Source: Sutcliffiella tianshenii
Lineage (GTDB): Bacteria; Bacillota; Bacilli; Bacillales; Bacillaceae_I
Reading direction: 5' to 3'
DNA length: 64,000 nt
NCBI RefSeq assembly: GCF_016908565.1
Contig: NZ_JAFBED010000002.1
Location: forward strand, 607,587 to 671,586
Shown here: in pieces, positions 56,355 to 64,000 of the stretch
Layout of the letters: each line of letters begins with the position of its first letter
Position numbering within the stretch: the first letter of the stretch is position 1
Program-made: the position numbers and the translations under genes
The notes under the pieces: model-generated
The model's database searches: none
What the model was told of the DNA's origin: nothing
Seen by the model: only the letters and a program-made list of their open reading frames with translations

Positions 56355-57404
56355 TTAGCGATTACTATATATACTCGTATCCAAGCCACGCTGTGTCAGC
56401 CAGTGGAAGGTTTCACCCCGTAGAACCAATGGTACCCGCTGAAGGTCTTCAATAGAAGAAGCTCCCACAGCTGTCATGACCATTTTAAGATCATCATGTA
56501 CCTGGGCTATCAAGTTACATAGCCCGTCATGACCTTCCTCCAAAAAAACACGTAGAAAATACCCTGCAATCCCAACAGCTGACGCCCCCAGTGCCATGCT
56601 TTTGGCAATATCAAGTGGACTTTGAATTCCTCCAGATCCGATGATCGTTGCTTCAGGTACGAAGCAGTTCACTTCTGCTATGGAAGAGGCAGTGGAAATT
56701 CCCCAGTCATCAAAGTACGAAAGTCGATAATCACGGCGTTCGTTCTCTATCTTAGAGAAGTTCGTACCCCCAAAACCTCCGACATCAATAATGGATACAC
56801 CAGCATCTACAAGTTGTCTGGCCGCCTCCCGGCTCATGCCGAAACCCGTTTCTTTCACAATGATTGGCACGTCTATGGAAGAAGCTATTTTCTCCACTCT
56901 CTTAAGAGCCCCGGTAAAGTCCCGATCTCCTTCCGGCATCACCAATTCCTGTATCACATTCAGATGTATCTGCAATGCGTCTGCATCCAGCATATCTACA
57001 GCTTGCCTTGCCTGGTCAACCGAAGCTTCGCTGCCAAGATTGGCAAAGATGACGCCATCCGGATTTTCTTTTCGTACTATTTCATATGTTTCCCGTTCAT
57101 TCCGGTCCTTTATGGCAGACATCTGGGAACCAACAGCCAAAGCCAACTTGCATTCCCTTGCAACCGCTGCAAGCCCCTTGTTGATTGTCAGGGTCTCCAT
57201 TCCGCCCCCACCAGTCATTGCATTGATAAAAATAGGCGAACTTAAAGCAAGTTCGCCTATTTTTGTATTCAATTGAACAGATGACACACTGGAATTTGGC
57301 AAGCTTTGATGAACAAACATAACATCCTCGAAACCATGTTGTCTAAGTTGACCTGTTGATAAAGCATGTTTGATATGGTCCATTTTTCTCTTTGCTCTAC
57401 TCAC
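56355..57404 (-). CDS. fni: Type 2 isopentenyl-diphosphate isomerase (FMN)
   Basis: Interconverts IPP and DMAPP, supplying the heptaprenyl side chain and undecaprenyl lipid. 349 residues; TIM barrel with [56 protein letters not shown] and [22 protein letters not shown] 57404 has AGGTGAT 7 bases upstream; ypfD ends 19 bases before it. Confidence 0.95.
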   Translation of the reverse strand: MSRAKRKMDHIKHALSTGQLRQHGFEDVMFVHQSLPNSSVSSVQLNTKIGELALSSPIFINAMTGGGGMETLTINKGLAAVARECKLALAVGSQMSAIKDRNERETYEIVRKENPDGVIFANLGSEASVDQARQAVDMLDADALQIHLNVIQELVMPEGDRDFTGALKRVEKIASSIDVPIIVKETGFGMSREAARQLVDAGVSIIDVGGFGGTNFSKIENERRDYRLSYFDDWGISTASSIAEVNCFVPEATIIGSGGIQSPLDIAKSMALGASAVGIAGYFLRVFLEEGHDGLCNLIAQVHDDLKMVMTAVGASSIEDLQRVPLVLRGETFHWLTQRGLDTSIYSNR

Positions 57405-57423
57405 CGTCTATCACCTAATAAGA

Positions 57424-58566
57424 TTATTTTTTAAGTTTCTTCAATTTGTCGCCGATCATTTCCCCTAGCTGGAAACCGCCGGACTCTTCAGAATGGCTAT
57501 ATTGACTATAGTCCTCTTGTGGTTCTGGCTCTTCCAATTCACGGATGCTTAAAGAAATGCGCTGTTCATTCTCATTGATGTCCAATACCTTCACCTGGAC
57601 TTTTTCCCCTTCGGAAAGTACTTCATGAGGAGTCCCGATGTGTTTGTTGGAGATTTGGGAAATATGAACCAACCCTTCCACTCCAGGAAGGACCTCAACG
57701 AAGGCACCGAATGAAACGAGGCGCTTTACAACACCTTCTGTGATGCTGCCTGCAGAAAGCTTCTCAGAAACCATACTCCATGGTCCAGGTAATGTTTCTT
57801 TGATGGAAAGGGAGATTCTTTCATTGTCACGATCGACGGAAAGCACCTTCACCTGCACTTTTTGCCCTTCGGTAACCACTTCGGATGGCTTTGTCACATG
57901 CTCATAGGATAGCTGGGAAATATGGACAAGGCCGTCCACTCCACCGATATCTACAAATGCACCAAAATCGGTGATCCGTTGTACAGTTCCTTCTAGCACT
58001 TGGCCAGTTTCGATGGAATCAAGCACTTGATGCTTTTTATTCTTCATTTCCTCTTCCACAACGGCTCTGTGGGAAAGGATCACTCGATTTTTTTCCTTTT
58101 CCAATTCAACCACTTTGAAAGTAAGTGTTCTGCCTTTATAATCGGCAAAATCATCAACAAAATGGTTTTCAACCAATGAAGCGGGAACAAAACCGCGAAC
58201 ACCCAGGTCCACGACAAGACCGCCTTTTACTACGTCCTTGATTTCCGCTTCGAATACCTCTTTGGATTCAAACTTCTTTTGAAGGTCCTCCCACGCCAGA
58301 TCAGCGTCCACCGCTTTTTTGGAAAGAACCAAAAGCTCATCCTCCACTTTGGTAACTTTAAGCTGAAGCTCTTGTCCTTCTGCCACAACATCCGTTGCCT
58401 TTTCTACATGAAGGCTTGACAGTTCACTGATTGGGATGATTCCATCAAGCTTGCTTCCTTCTATAGAAACCAGAACCTGCTTTTCTTCCACTTTCGTTAC
58501 AGTTCCTGTCACTTTGGAACCCACTTCTAAATTTTTCACTTCTACTTGATTCATGTCTTCTACCAT
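57424..58566 (-). CDS. ypfD: S1-domain RNA-binding protein YpfD (ribosomal protein S1 homologue)
   Basis: 380 residues from ATG 58566 with GAGGAGG 8 bases upstream. Four S1/OB-fold RNA-binding domains, the last two being the most typical (VQRITDFGAFVDIGGVDGLVHISQLS and VKRLVSFGAFVEVLPGVEGLVHISQIS). Low-GC Gram-positives have this four-domain form rather than the six-domain E. coli S1; it is not a firm ribosome component. A structured 5' region (58567-58857) precedes it. Confidence 0.93.
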   Translation of the reverse strand: MVEDMNQVEVKNLEVGSKVTGTVTKVEEKQVLVSIEGSKLDGIIPISELSSLHVEKATDVVAEGQELQLKVTKVEDELLVLSKKAVDADLAWEDLQKKFESKEVFEAEIKDVVKGGLVVDLGVRGFVPASLVENHFVDDFADYKGRTLTFKVVELEKEKNRVILSHRAVVEEEMKNKKHQVLDSIETGQVLEGTVQRITDFGAFVDIGGVDGLVHISQLSYEHVTKPSEVVTEGQKVQVKVLSVDRDNERISLSIKETLPGPWSMVSEKLSAGSITEGVVKRLVSFGAFVEVLPGVEGLVHISQISNKHIGTPHEVLSEGEKVQVKVLDINENEQRISLSIRELEEPEPQEDYSQYSHSEESGGFQLGEMIGDKLKKLKK

Positions 58567-58612
58567 ATTATTACCTCCTCTATACAAACCAACTATTCCA
58601 TTATTTATGTAA

Positions 58613-58629
58613 GTAACGGTAGCCGTTAC
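58613..58629. promoter_or_regulatory. Palindrome in the ypfD leader
   Basis: GTAACGG-TAG-CCGTTAC, a perfect 7-bp inverted repeat 47 bases before the ypfD start. A second, AGATGG...CCATCT (58714-58733), lies upstream. They could form RNA stems in the ~240-base leader or be a binding site. The rest of 58630-58810 shows nothing recognisable. Confidence 0.55.
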
Positions 58630-58818
58630 GTATATATGAATAGCGACCGGACAAACGTCCAGGCACTATCATATGCACTTAACCAAAGATGCATGTTTCG
58701 TGTAATAATCCTTAGATGGATGATGCACCATCTAAACAGACAGAGTGAAGCTTTGATGAAAAAAATAGCTAAATATATGCAAAATTCATCAAATATTTTA
58801 ACTTCTTTCTATTAACTT

Positions 58819-58847
58819 CTAATAAATAGGACATTTTGTCAAGTCAA
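58819..58847 (-). promoter_or_regulatory. Probable sigma-A promoter of ypfD
   Basis: -35 TTGACT (58842-58847, 5/6), 17-base spacer, -10 TATTAG (58819-58824, 4/6), directly past the plsC-like gene. It gives a ~245-base leader. Confidence 0.55.
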
Positions 58848-58857
58848 AACTCTTAAA

Positions 58858-59439
58858 CTATTTATTTTTTTCTAATAGTTCCTTGATGGAATTCATGATA
58901 ATCAGGGTTGCTTCTTCCGCTGACACTTTCTCCTTGCGATATTCGGCAAAATCGATCGGCTTCCCATAAACAACCTTCAACGGCTGAAATGCTTTATATG
59001 GTCCGATGATGGCACACGGGACTACCACCGCATCCGTCCTTAGAGCAAAAAAGCCCGCGCCTGCCAATCCCTTTTGGAGTTCACCTGTTTTGCTTCTTGT
59101 ACCTTCAGGAAAAAGTCCCAGAAGATTTCCTTCCTTCAAAACCTTGATCGCGGTTCGCAGTGCTTCACGATCACTCATTCCCCTTTTTACTGGAAATGCG
59201 TGCAATTTCGGTAAAATAGTCTTGAGTACCGGTACATGGAATACCTCTTCCTTAGCCATAAAATGAACTGTCCTTGGTGAGGTAATACCCACAACCGGTG
59301 GATCAAGGTTATCAATATGATTGGAGCATAGAAGGACCGGTCCTTCTTTTGGGATATTCTCTTCGCCTATCACATTAATTCGGTATAAGGGCTTTAATAT
59401 GACACTTACGATAAATTTAGCAAATGAATAGAAAGTCAT
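58858..59439 (-). CDS. plsC: 1-acyl-sn-glycerol-3-phosphate acyltransferase family protein
   Basis: 193 residues with the acyltransferase box NHIDNLD (NHx4D), the substrate motif FPEGTRS, an N-terminal membrane helix ([18 protein letters not shown]), and [12 protein letters not shown] in block IV. Probably acylates lysophosphatidate to phosphatidate. ATG 59439 overlaps the cmk stop as ATGA. In B. subtilis no plsC gene lies after cmk, so the arrangement differs from that species. Substrate is not proved by sequence. Confidence 0.88.
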   Translation of the reverse strand: MTFYSFAKFIVSVILKPLYRINVIGEENIPKEGPVLLCSNHIDNLDPPVVGITSPRTVHFMAKEEVFHVPVLKTILPKLHAFPVKRGMSDREALRTAIKVLKEGNLLGLFPEGTRSKTGELQKGLAGAGFFALRTDAVVVPCAIIGPYKAFQPLKVVYGKPIDFAEYRKEKVSAEEATLIIMNSIKELLEKNK

Positions 59440-60128
59440 GCAAGATTGATCCTTTCGGTTTCTTTGACGATTTCCATGATTTTGTCAACCACTTGTACGA
59501 TGGATAGGGACGTTGTATCTATTTCTTTTGCATCATCCGCTTTGACTAAAGGAGCGAACTCCCTTTCTGAATCCAGCTTATCACGACGTGCAATCTCTTC
59601 TTTCAATTTATCCAAATCGGAATCAAAACCTTTTGCGAGATTCTCTGCATGTCTTCTTTTTGCCCGCTCATCCACTGATGCCAGCAAGAATACCTTGACT
59701 TCGGCATGTGGCAATACATGTGTACCGATGTCCCGTCCGTCCATCACAACCCCGCCTCTTTGGGCAAGTATGCGCTGACGTTCCACCATCTCTTCTCTGA
59801 CAGATTTATGTTTTGCAACAATGGAAACAGAATTTGTCACATTATGTGTACGTATCTCCTCTGTTACATTTTCGTCATTAATGAATACATGTTGTTGTTT
59901 TCCGGCTGCAGCACGAAGATCGATATCCATCTTTCCAACTAGTCTTTGAAGGGCATCTTCATCCTCAAGGTCTATATCATGACGAAGAGCCTCAAATGTT
60001 ACTGCTCGGTACATGGCACCTGTATCGATATAAATGTATCCCAATTTGTCCGCTACAATTTTTGCCACAGTGCTTTTACCCGCCGCGGCAGGTCCGTCGA
60101 TTGCTACTGATAAATGATGATTGTTCAT
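59436..60128 (-). CDS. cmk: Cytidylate kinase
   Basis: Phosphorylates CMP and dCMP. 230 residues; P-loop [32 protein letters not shown]-binding [23 protein letters not shown] and the [21 protein letters not shown] 60128 has GCAGGAGG upstream. Followed by the overlapping plsC-like gene. Confidence 0.97.
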   Translation of the reverse strand: MNNHHLSVAIDGPAAAGKSTVAKIVADKLGYIYIDTGAMYRAVTFEALRHDIDLEDEDALQRLVGKMDIDLRAAAGKQQHVFINDENVTEEIRTHNVTNSVSIVAKHKSVREEMVERQRILAQRGGVVMDGRDIGTHVLPHAEVKVFLLASVDERAKRRHAENLAKGFDSDLDKLKEEIARRDKLDSEREFAPLVKADDAKEIDTTSLSIVQVVDKIMEIVKETERINLA

Positions 60129-60227
60129 AATTCCTCCTGCTAACGAACAATGTTTAAGTAAGGGGCATCTGTGAGATCCCTGTCTTCCATGTTCGTATGT
60201 ACTGATCTTTTTTCTGCCTTACTAATG

Positions 60228-60248
60228 AAAAAAGCAGGTTTCCCCTGC
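60228..60248 (-). terminator. Terminator of ypfA-ypfB
   Basis: GCAGGGGAAACCTGC with TTTTTTC following on the minus strand; ~37 bases past the ypfB stop. Confidence 0.85.
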
Positions 60249-60285
60249 AGATTTCAAACGTAAATCCTTCATTATTTTATCATAA

Positions 60286-60468
60286 TCATCTATTTTGGTC
60301 GAATGTTTCTATATGCTCCATGATCTCCATTCCATCTACCCCTTCATACTGGACGACCTTCGTTAAAAAGGGGGAAACCTCCGTATAAAGGATCAAGCTT
60401 TGTGCAACCACAAGACAGCATAGTTGAATGATTAGGAGCTTGACGATAATGCCTTCAAATCTTTTCAT
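60286..60468 (-). CDS. ypfB: YpfB small membrane protein
   Basis: 60 residues from ATG 60468. One N-terminal membrane segment (IIVKLLIIQLCCLVVAQSLIL) and a short acidic exposed tail (YEGVDGMEIMEHIETFDQ). It follows ypfA by 66 bases, matching the YpfB (DUF5359) gene order. GTGGTGA lies upstream; a GTG at 60480 is part of that site. Function unknown. Confidence 0.78.
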   Translation of the reverse strand: MKRFEGIIVKLLIIQLCCLVVAQSLILYTEVSPFLTKVVQYEGVDGMEIMEHIETFDQNR

Positions 60469-60534
60469 TTCATTCACCACTTTTTCACAGGCGTTTCTAC
60501 TTATTATGCGTGAAATTTGTGGTAAATATTCTCA

Positions 60535-61185
60535 TCAATGTGTTTTTCTCTTAAGCAGCTGCTGTTCAAAACAATATTTGATGATTACTTGCCTTTCATG
60601 TTCCTTGATTTGATCGAACTGCAGCGAAGCTCGCTTTCTTCCATTTTTACCATCCACAATCCTGATTACCTTGCTTTTTAATTTCAGATAATATATTTCC
60701 CCATTATTTAGATGGATGGCAAAGTTAGTCTGTATGGTTCCTGTTTTAGGAATTCGCTCTTCCTTAGGCAACAGTATGGAACTCCCGCCTGCGCTTATAT
60801 CGTGTGTAACAGTAGTGAATGGTTGAAACTCGACAGAATCGGGATGTACAGCAACATCTACACTGCTTTCGACACGGACATACTCTCTTCTCTGTATTTT
60901 GATTAATTGCTCGTGACCAGGATAGGAAAGCTGTATCATCGGGATGGATTGCTTGATCCTCCCCATGACTTCACTGTCAAAATGATAGGCAAGCCCCTCA
61001 TCGGTAACAAACGAGACGTTCAACTGAGTGCCATTCAATATGTATGTCGTTTTTCCATTCTTGATATGTACTGGATAGTCCACGTAAAATTCGTTATCCA
61101 TCACTTCTTGAACTTTACACCGGTACCTTTCCGCTCCTTCATCATTTTGCATATGAAGGGTTAGTATTACCCCTGTCTTCAACAA
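60535..61185 (-). CDS. ypfA: PilZ-domain c-di-GMP receptor YpfA (flagellar brake type)
   Basis: 216 residues. N-terminal YcgR-like domain, C-terminal PilZ domain with the c-di-GMP motif RREYVR (RxxxR, in QRREYVRVES) and DISAGGSS (D/NxSxxG). In B. subtilis the homologue (MotI/DgrA) slows flagellar rotation when c-di-GMP is high. I choose TTG 61185, 7 bases after AGGGGG, which matches the homologue's length. The frame is open to TTG 61227, whose site is too close. Confidence 0.9.
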   Translation of the reverse strand: MLKTGVILTLHMQNDEGAERYRCKVQEVMDNEFYVDYPVHIKNGKTTYILNGTQLNVSFVTDEGLAYHFDSEVMGRIKQSIPMIQLSYPGHEQLIKIQRREYVRVESSVDVAVHPDSVEFQPFTTVTHDISAGGSSILLPKEERIPKTGTIQTNFAIHLNNGEIYYLKLKSKVIRIVDGKNGRKRASLQFDQIKEHERQVIIKYCFEQQLLKRKTH

Positions 61186-61256
61186 AAAATTGCCCCCTGA
61201 CTTTCGTGCTTGTCTCTCTATTTCCAAGCTCCCTAGTTACTTTAATTAAACCATGT

Positions 61257-61292
61257 AAACAAAAAAAGGAAAAGCCAAATTTTAGCTTTTCC
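61257..61292 (-). terminator. Terminator of sleB-ypeB
   Basis: GGAAAAGC-TAAAATTTG-GCTTTTCC followed by TTTTTTTG on the minus strand, ~15 bases past the ypeB stop. Confidence 0.92.
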
Positions 61293-61307
61293 TAAATCAT
61301 TTTCCAA

Positions 61308-62648
61308 TTATAAATCATACAATTCTTCTGCATTTTTCAGTTTTTCCACTTTTTCTTCCCTGCCGTTCTCTGCATTGATGAAGATCTGATAAGTATCCTC
61401 ATTTATGGTTCCAAGAAATTCATAGCAAAGAACTTCTTCACCGGTATCATTGGTGATGACTGCCAAGCGATCTTCCATGATCATGACGTTGTCATTGATC
61501 TTGGCTGTCGCTTCTTCATATGAAATACCCGGTTTTGGTATTTCACGCAAATGATGTGCCATCAGATAATCCTTTGCCGAAAACCCTACGATTTCCCCTG
61601 TTTCAAGACTTACCTTCATTTTGATGGCATCAGGATAGATTCGCACCCCGTCCAGATTTGAGACAAAAGTGAAAACACCCAATTTATTGTATTCTACGCT
61701 CTCATAGAGATCCAAGCTTTCATACTTATTCTGCTTCAGGAAATTACGTGCTTTTTCCGTCGCTTCGTTCAAACTGATATTTTTCTTCTTCGCTTCCATG
61801 TTTTGTACGATGTAAATTGGAGTTCCGCCTTTTTTGGCAATATCCATGTACGTATCAACCTGGTTTTTATCGACAATCTTCAAACTGTAGAACCCTACCT
61901 TGGATCCCTCACCATTTTCAGTTATCGTGATCTTCTCATTTCCTTCAAGCTCCAGGTAACGGTCTGCAACCTGCTTTGCTTCCTCTTTCGTGATCGTCTT
62001 ACCGGAAAGTCTGCTATAGTCTTCGTCCTTTTTGTTCATCGATGTAAATGTAGGCCCGAAATCCGCTTCTTCGTAGCCTTCCACATTCTTTTCCACCGTT
62101 TTGAATCCATCGATGATCCCATTATCCTGAGGCTGGTCTTTGGCTGATAAGGCAAGCTCTACATCCATCCAGCGCAAGTTTTGATTCATGACCATGCTCT
62201 GCACTTTTCTCAATTCTGATTTAATTTCACCTGATTTTTGATAAAGTGTCTGCAAGGAAGCAAATTCATCTTTTGATAAAGGATTCTTATCAAGATCACG
62301 TATCGCAACTTGATACGTGTAATCCCCAATGTTAGTCAGGAACTCTTCAGTCTTGTTGAATGGAAGCAACGTCAATGGCAGCTGTCCTACATCATTCTGA
62401 GCTTCCGATGTTATTCTCCAAACCTCTGCAAAGGATGGGGACAATTGTTCCTTGGAACTCATGGCGAGCGTGGTTCCAATTTTGTCATGCAATAGGTCTA
62501 CATGGTATACAAGGTCATGAAAGGCACGTTGATAGTTATTTTCCGCATTGATGAGGACTGCGTTTTTTTCCTGATGTTCCTGATAACCCCAATACCCTGT
62601 TCCTGCAACTGCAATGGCTAAAACAGCGATAATGATAAGTCTCAACAT
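61308..62648 (-). CDS. ypeB: Germination protein YpeB
   Basis: 446 residues. N-terminal signal/anchor (IIIAVLAIAVAGTGYWGY), a helical N-terminal domain, then three PepSY-type repeats (for example ITKEEAKQVADRYLELEG, SLNEATEKARNFLKQNKY, SYEEATAKINDNVMIMEDRLAV). YpeB holds and stabilises the cortex enzyme SleB in the spore and is cut during germination. Encoded 15 bases after sleB as in other bacilli. Confidence 0.95.
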   Translation of the reverse strand: MLRLIIIAVLAIAVAGTGYWGYQEHQEKNAVLINAENNYQRAFHDLVYHVDLLHDKIGTTLAMSSKEQLSPSFAEVWRITSEAQNDVGQLPLTLLPFNKTEEFLTNIGDYTYQVAIRDLDKNPLSKDEFASLQTLYQKSGEIKSELRKVQSMVMNQNLRWMDVELALSAKDQPQDNGIIDGFKTVEKNVEGYEEADFGPTFTSMNKKDEDYSRLSGKTITKEEAKQVADRYLELEGNEKITITENGEGSKVGFYSLKIVDKNQVDTYMDIAKKGGTPIYIVQNMEAKKKNISLNEATEKARNFLKQNKYESLDLYESVEYNKLGVFTFVSNLDGVRIYPDAIKMKVSLETGEIVGFSAKDYLMAHHLREIPKPGISYEEATAKINDNVMIMEDRLAVITNDTGEEVLCYEFLGTINEDTYQIFINAENGREEKVEKLKNAEELYDL

Positions 62649-62663
62649 AATTTTCCACCCTCT

Positions 62664-63716
62664 TTATTCACAGAAAATGTGTTTTCCGATCCTTTTAATT
62701 TGCGGACGCCCCCAAATCCAGCCGCTGGTTGCGGTATCCGGATTGAAGTAATAGGTTGCACCCTCTGTAGGGTCCGTTCCGTTAATGGCATCGATAACTG
62801 CCCTTTTGGCTGTTTCATTCGGAGTCAACCAGATCTGGCCATCTGCAACGGCAGTAAATGCAAGCGGCTCAAAAATCACACCCGAAACTGTATTTGGAAA
62901 AGTCGGGCTGTTTATTCTGTTCAAAATAACCGCAGCAACCGCAATCTGCCCTTCATAAGGCTCTCCTCGCGCTTCACCGTAAACAGCATTAGCCATCAGT
63001 TGAATATCGTTCTCTGAATATCCTCCAGGCATATTCGTTGCAGTCTGCTTTTCTTCTTCAGGCTGTTCTTCTGGAGCAGGTTTAGCAGGCGTCTGCTTCT
63101 CTGATGCTGGCTTTGCTGGCTGTTTTTCGGGAGAAGGCTTTGCTGGCTCCTTCCCTGGAGCTGGTTTAGCTGGGGCCTGTTGTTGTGGAGCAGGCTTTCC
63201 AGGCTCTTTTTGTGGTGCTGGCTTACCCGGCTCCTTTTGAGGGGCAGGCTTTTGATATTGCGTCTTTTCCTGCTTCCACTTTGCAGCAGCCCCCTGCTTT
63301 GCTTTTTCCATCGTTGCTGCAGAAGGTTCCACCTGATATTTCAATTCCATGCCGCCGTAATGAGTAAATCTTTTTCCACTGTTAATCTGTTGATGCACCC
63401 AATCCTTATGGAACTTGGTCGCTCTTTGAAGCATTTCCTTTGTTTTAGGACCTACCAGCCCATCAACATCATCCAACCCGAATTCTTGTTGGAAGTTTTT
63501 AACCGCCCAGTATGTAGTCCAGCCATAAACTCCATCAATCTTGGCTTGGTAATAGCCGTTGTATTGAAGGCGCGCTTGCAGCTCGACCACATCATTCCCG
63601 GTTGCACCCTTTTGAATGACCTGCTCGGAAAAGGCACTTACTTGGGGCTGATTTATCGAAAATAGCATAAAGGTGCTGATAAGAAACATACATGAAATTA
63701 TTAGTAACCGCTTCAC
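62664..63716 (-). CDS. sleB: Spore cortex-lytic enzyme SleB
   Basis: Lytic transglycosylase acting on muramic-delta-lactam cortex in germination. 350 residues: signal peptide (~1-29), peptidoglycan-binding domain (DVVELQARLQYNGYYQAKIDGVYG...GLVGPKTKEML), a long Lys/Pro/Ala/Gln linker (~155-223), and catalytic domain with ANAVYGEARGEPYEGQIAVAAVILNR (catalytic Glu248). About 45 residues longer than B. subtilis SleB, all in the linker. GTG 63716 has AGGAGG 9 bases upstream. No convincing sigma-G promoter was found by eye. Confidence 0.96.
   Translation of the reverse strand: MKRLLIISCMFLISTFMLFSINQPQVSAFSEQVIQKGATGNDVVELQARLQYNGYYQAKIDGVYGWTTYWAVKNFQQEFGLDDVDGLVGPKTKEMLQRATKFHKDWVHQQINSGKRFTHYGGMELKYQVEPSAATMEKAKQGAAAKWKQEKTQYQKPAPQKEPGKPAPQKEPGKPAPQQQAPAKPAPGKEPAKPSPEKQPAKPASEKQTPAKPAPEEQPEEEKQTATNMPGGYSENDIQLMANAVYGEARGEPYEGQIAVAAVILNRINSPTFPNTVSGVIFEPLAFTAVADGQIWLTPNETAKRAVIDAINGTDPTEGATYYFNPDTATSGWIWGRPQIKRIGKHIFCE
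63048..63254 (-). repeat. In-frame repeats encoding the SleB linker
   Basis: Encodes KPAPQKEPG-like units: QKEPGKPAP twice, then APAKPAPGKE, PAKPSPEKQ, PAKPASEKQ, PAKPAPEEQ. About six units of 9-10 codons, with the two best copies almost identical at the DNA level. It looks recently expanded. Confidence 0.85.
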
Positions 63717-63845
63717 CTTACATTTCCTCCTTTGTCTTCTTTAAACAATTGTTAGAAGTATTTTCTGTAGATGTTGGCATTTTATACAGAATCCACCCAA
63801 CAAAAGACATATACCAAAAAATGGAGTGATAATCCTATAAACACC

Positions 63846-63904
63846 GCTGTTGACTCCGCACTAGGCTACGCTTTCCGCGGGGCGTTTGTGGAGCCTCCTC
63901 GGCT
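63846..63904. repeat. Dispersed repeat, second copy (interrupted)
   Basis: GCTGTTGACTCCGCACTAGG through CCTCCTCGGCT matches the first 59 bases of the element at 8470-8654 with only a few changes. It stops at 63904, where IS sequence begins, so the insertion sequence interrupts or abuts it. Nothing else is seen in 63717-63845. Confidence 0.85.
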
Positions 63905-64000
63905 AAGAAGTGCACCCCTTTTGTTGGACACACACCTAACAATAGGAGGTGTACTTCAGTTGACTAAATTTACACGAGAAGTAAAACATCAAGCTGTACA
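63905..64000 (+). mobile_element. Left end of an IS3-family-like insertion sequence (partial)
   Basis: After the repeat breaks off, TGCACCCCTTTTGTTGGACA (63911-63930) looks like an IS3/IS150-group terminal repeat (the boundary could be any of 63905-63911). It is followed by AGGAGGT and the first codons of a transposase. The rest is beyond the window. Confidence 0.75.
63960..64000 (+). CDS. IS3-type transposase OrfA, N-terminus only
   Basis: TTG 63960 with AGGAGGT 9 bases upstream begins (M)TKFTREVKHQAV, typical of the helix-turn-helix OrfA of IS3/IS150-type elements. It runs off the window after 13 codons. Confidence 0.7.
   Translation, partial: MTKFTREVKHQAV

Overview
The window is chromosomal DNA from a spore-forming Bacillota of the family Bacillaceae. 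Gene order follows the Bacillus subtilis ponA-to-sleB segment almost gene for gene. It carries spore genes (spoIVA, ypeB, sleB, ypjB), bacillithiol genes (bshA, bshB1), the TRAP regulator (mtrB) and a menaquinone-type bc complex (qcrABC). Several loci differ from B. subtilis (dispersed repeats, a plsC-like gene after cmk, altered DinG), so it is a more distant bacillus. I cannot name the species. Apart from recU-ponA, ypjC and ypzI, all recognised genes lie on the minus strand. No rRNA, tRNA or CRISPR array was seen.

Region by region (the minus strand reads right to left). 1-2809: end of recU, then ponA (class A PBP). 2839-8222: ypmA-ypmB-aspB, asnS, dnaD, nth-ypoC. 8223-9542: a non-coding dispersed repeat and a gene for a metallo-beta-lactamase-fold protein that has lost its metal ligands. 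9590-12211: a DinG-type protein with an intact DEDDh exonuclease but erased helicase motifs. 12386-20376: ypjD-dapB-mgsA-bshB1-bshA-cca-birA, then panBCD behind its own promoter and a structured leader resembling the pan RNA motif. 20507-26543: ypjC (plus strand), a zinc metallopeptidase, ypjB, ypjA, qcrABC, ypiF. 26674-29455: ypiB, ypiA (TPR) and a degenerate amidohydrolase-like protein.

29569-42062 is the aromatic supraoperon aroC-aroB-aroH-trpEDCFBA-hisC-tyrA-aroA. The trp part has an 11-triplet TRAP site, a terminator and an antiterminator pairing. TRAP (mtrB) is encoded 8 kb away, so sensor and target are both present. Chorismate from aroA/B/C feeds Trp (trp genes), Phe/Tyr (aroH, tyrA, hisC) and menaquinone (menG, hepS, hepT at 44112-46640). 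Menaquinone in turn feeds the Qcr complex. 42242-42540 is an unusual tandem array of ~51-bp hairpin units.

42611-63716: cheR, ndk, hepT-menG-hepS, mtrB-folE, hbs, spoIVA (clear sigma-E promoter), yphF, yphE, gpsA, der, the YIEGIA pair and yphA, ypzI, fni, ypfD, a plsC-like gene, cmk, ypfB, ypfA (PilZ), ypeB and sleB. The right edge holds a second copy of the dispersed repeat, cut by the left end of an IS3-type insertion sequence.

No wholly new multigene system was found. The best leads are a set of 'dead-enzyme' proteins (DinG helicase, ComEC-like MBL, amidohydrolase), the hairpin array, and the pan and hep leaders.
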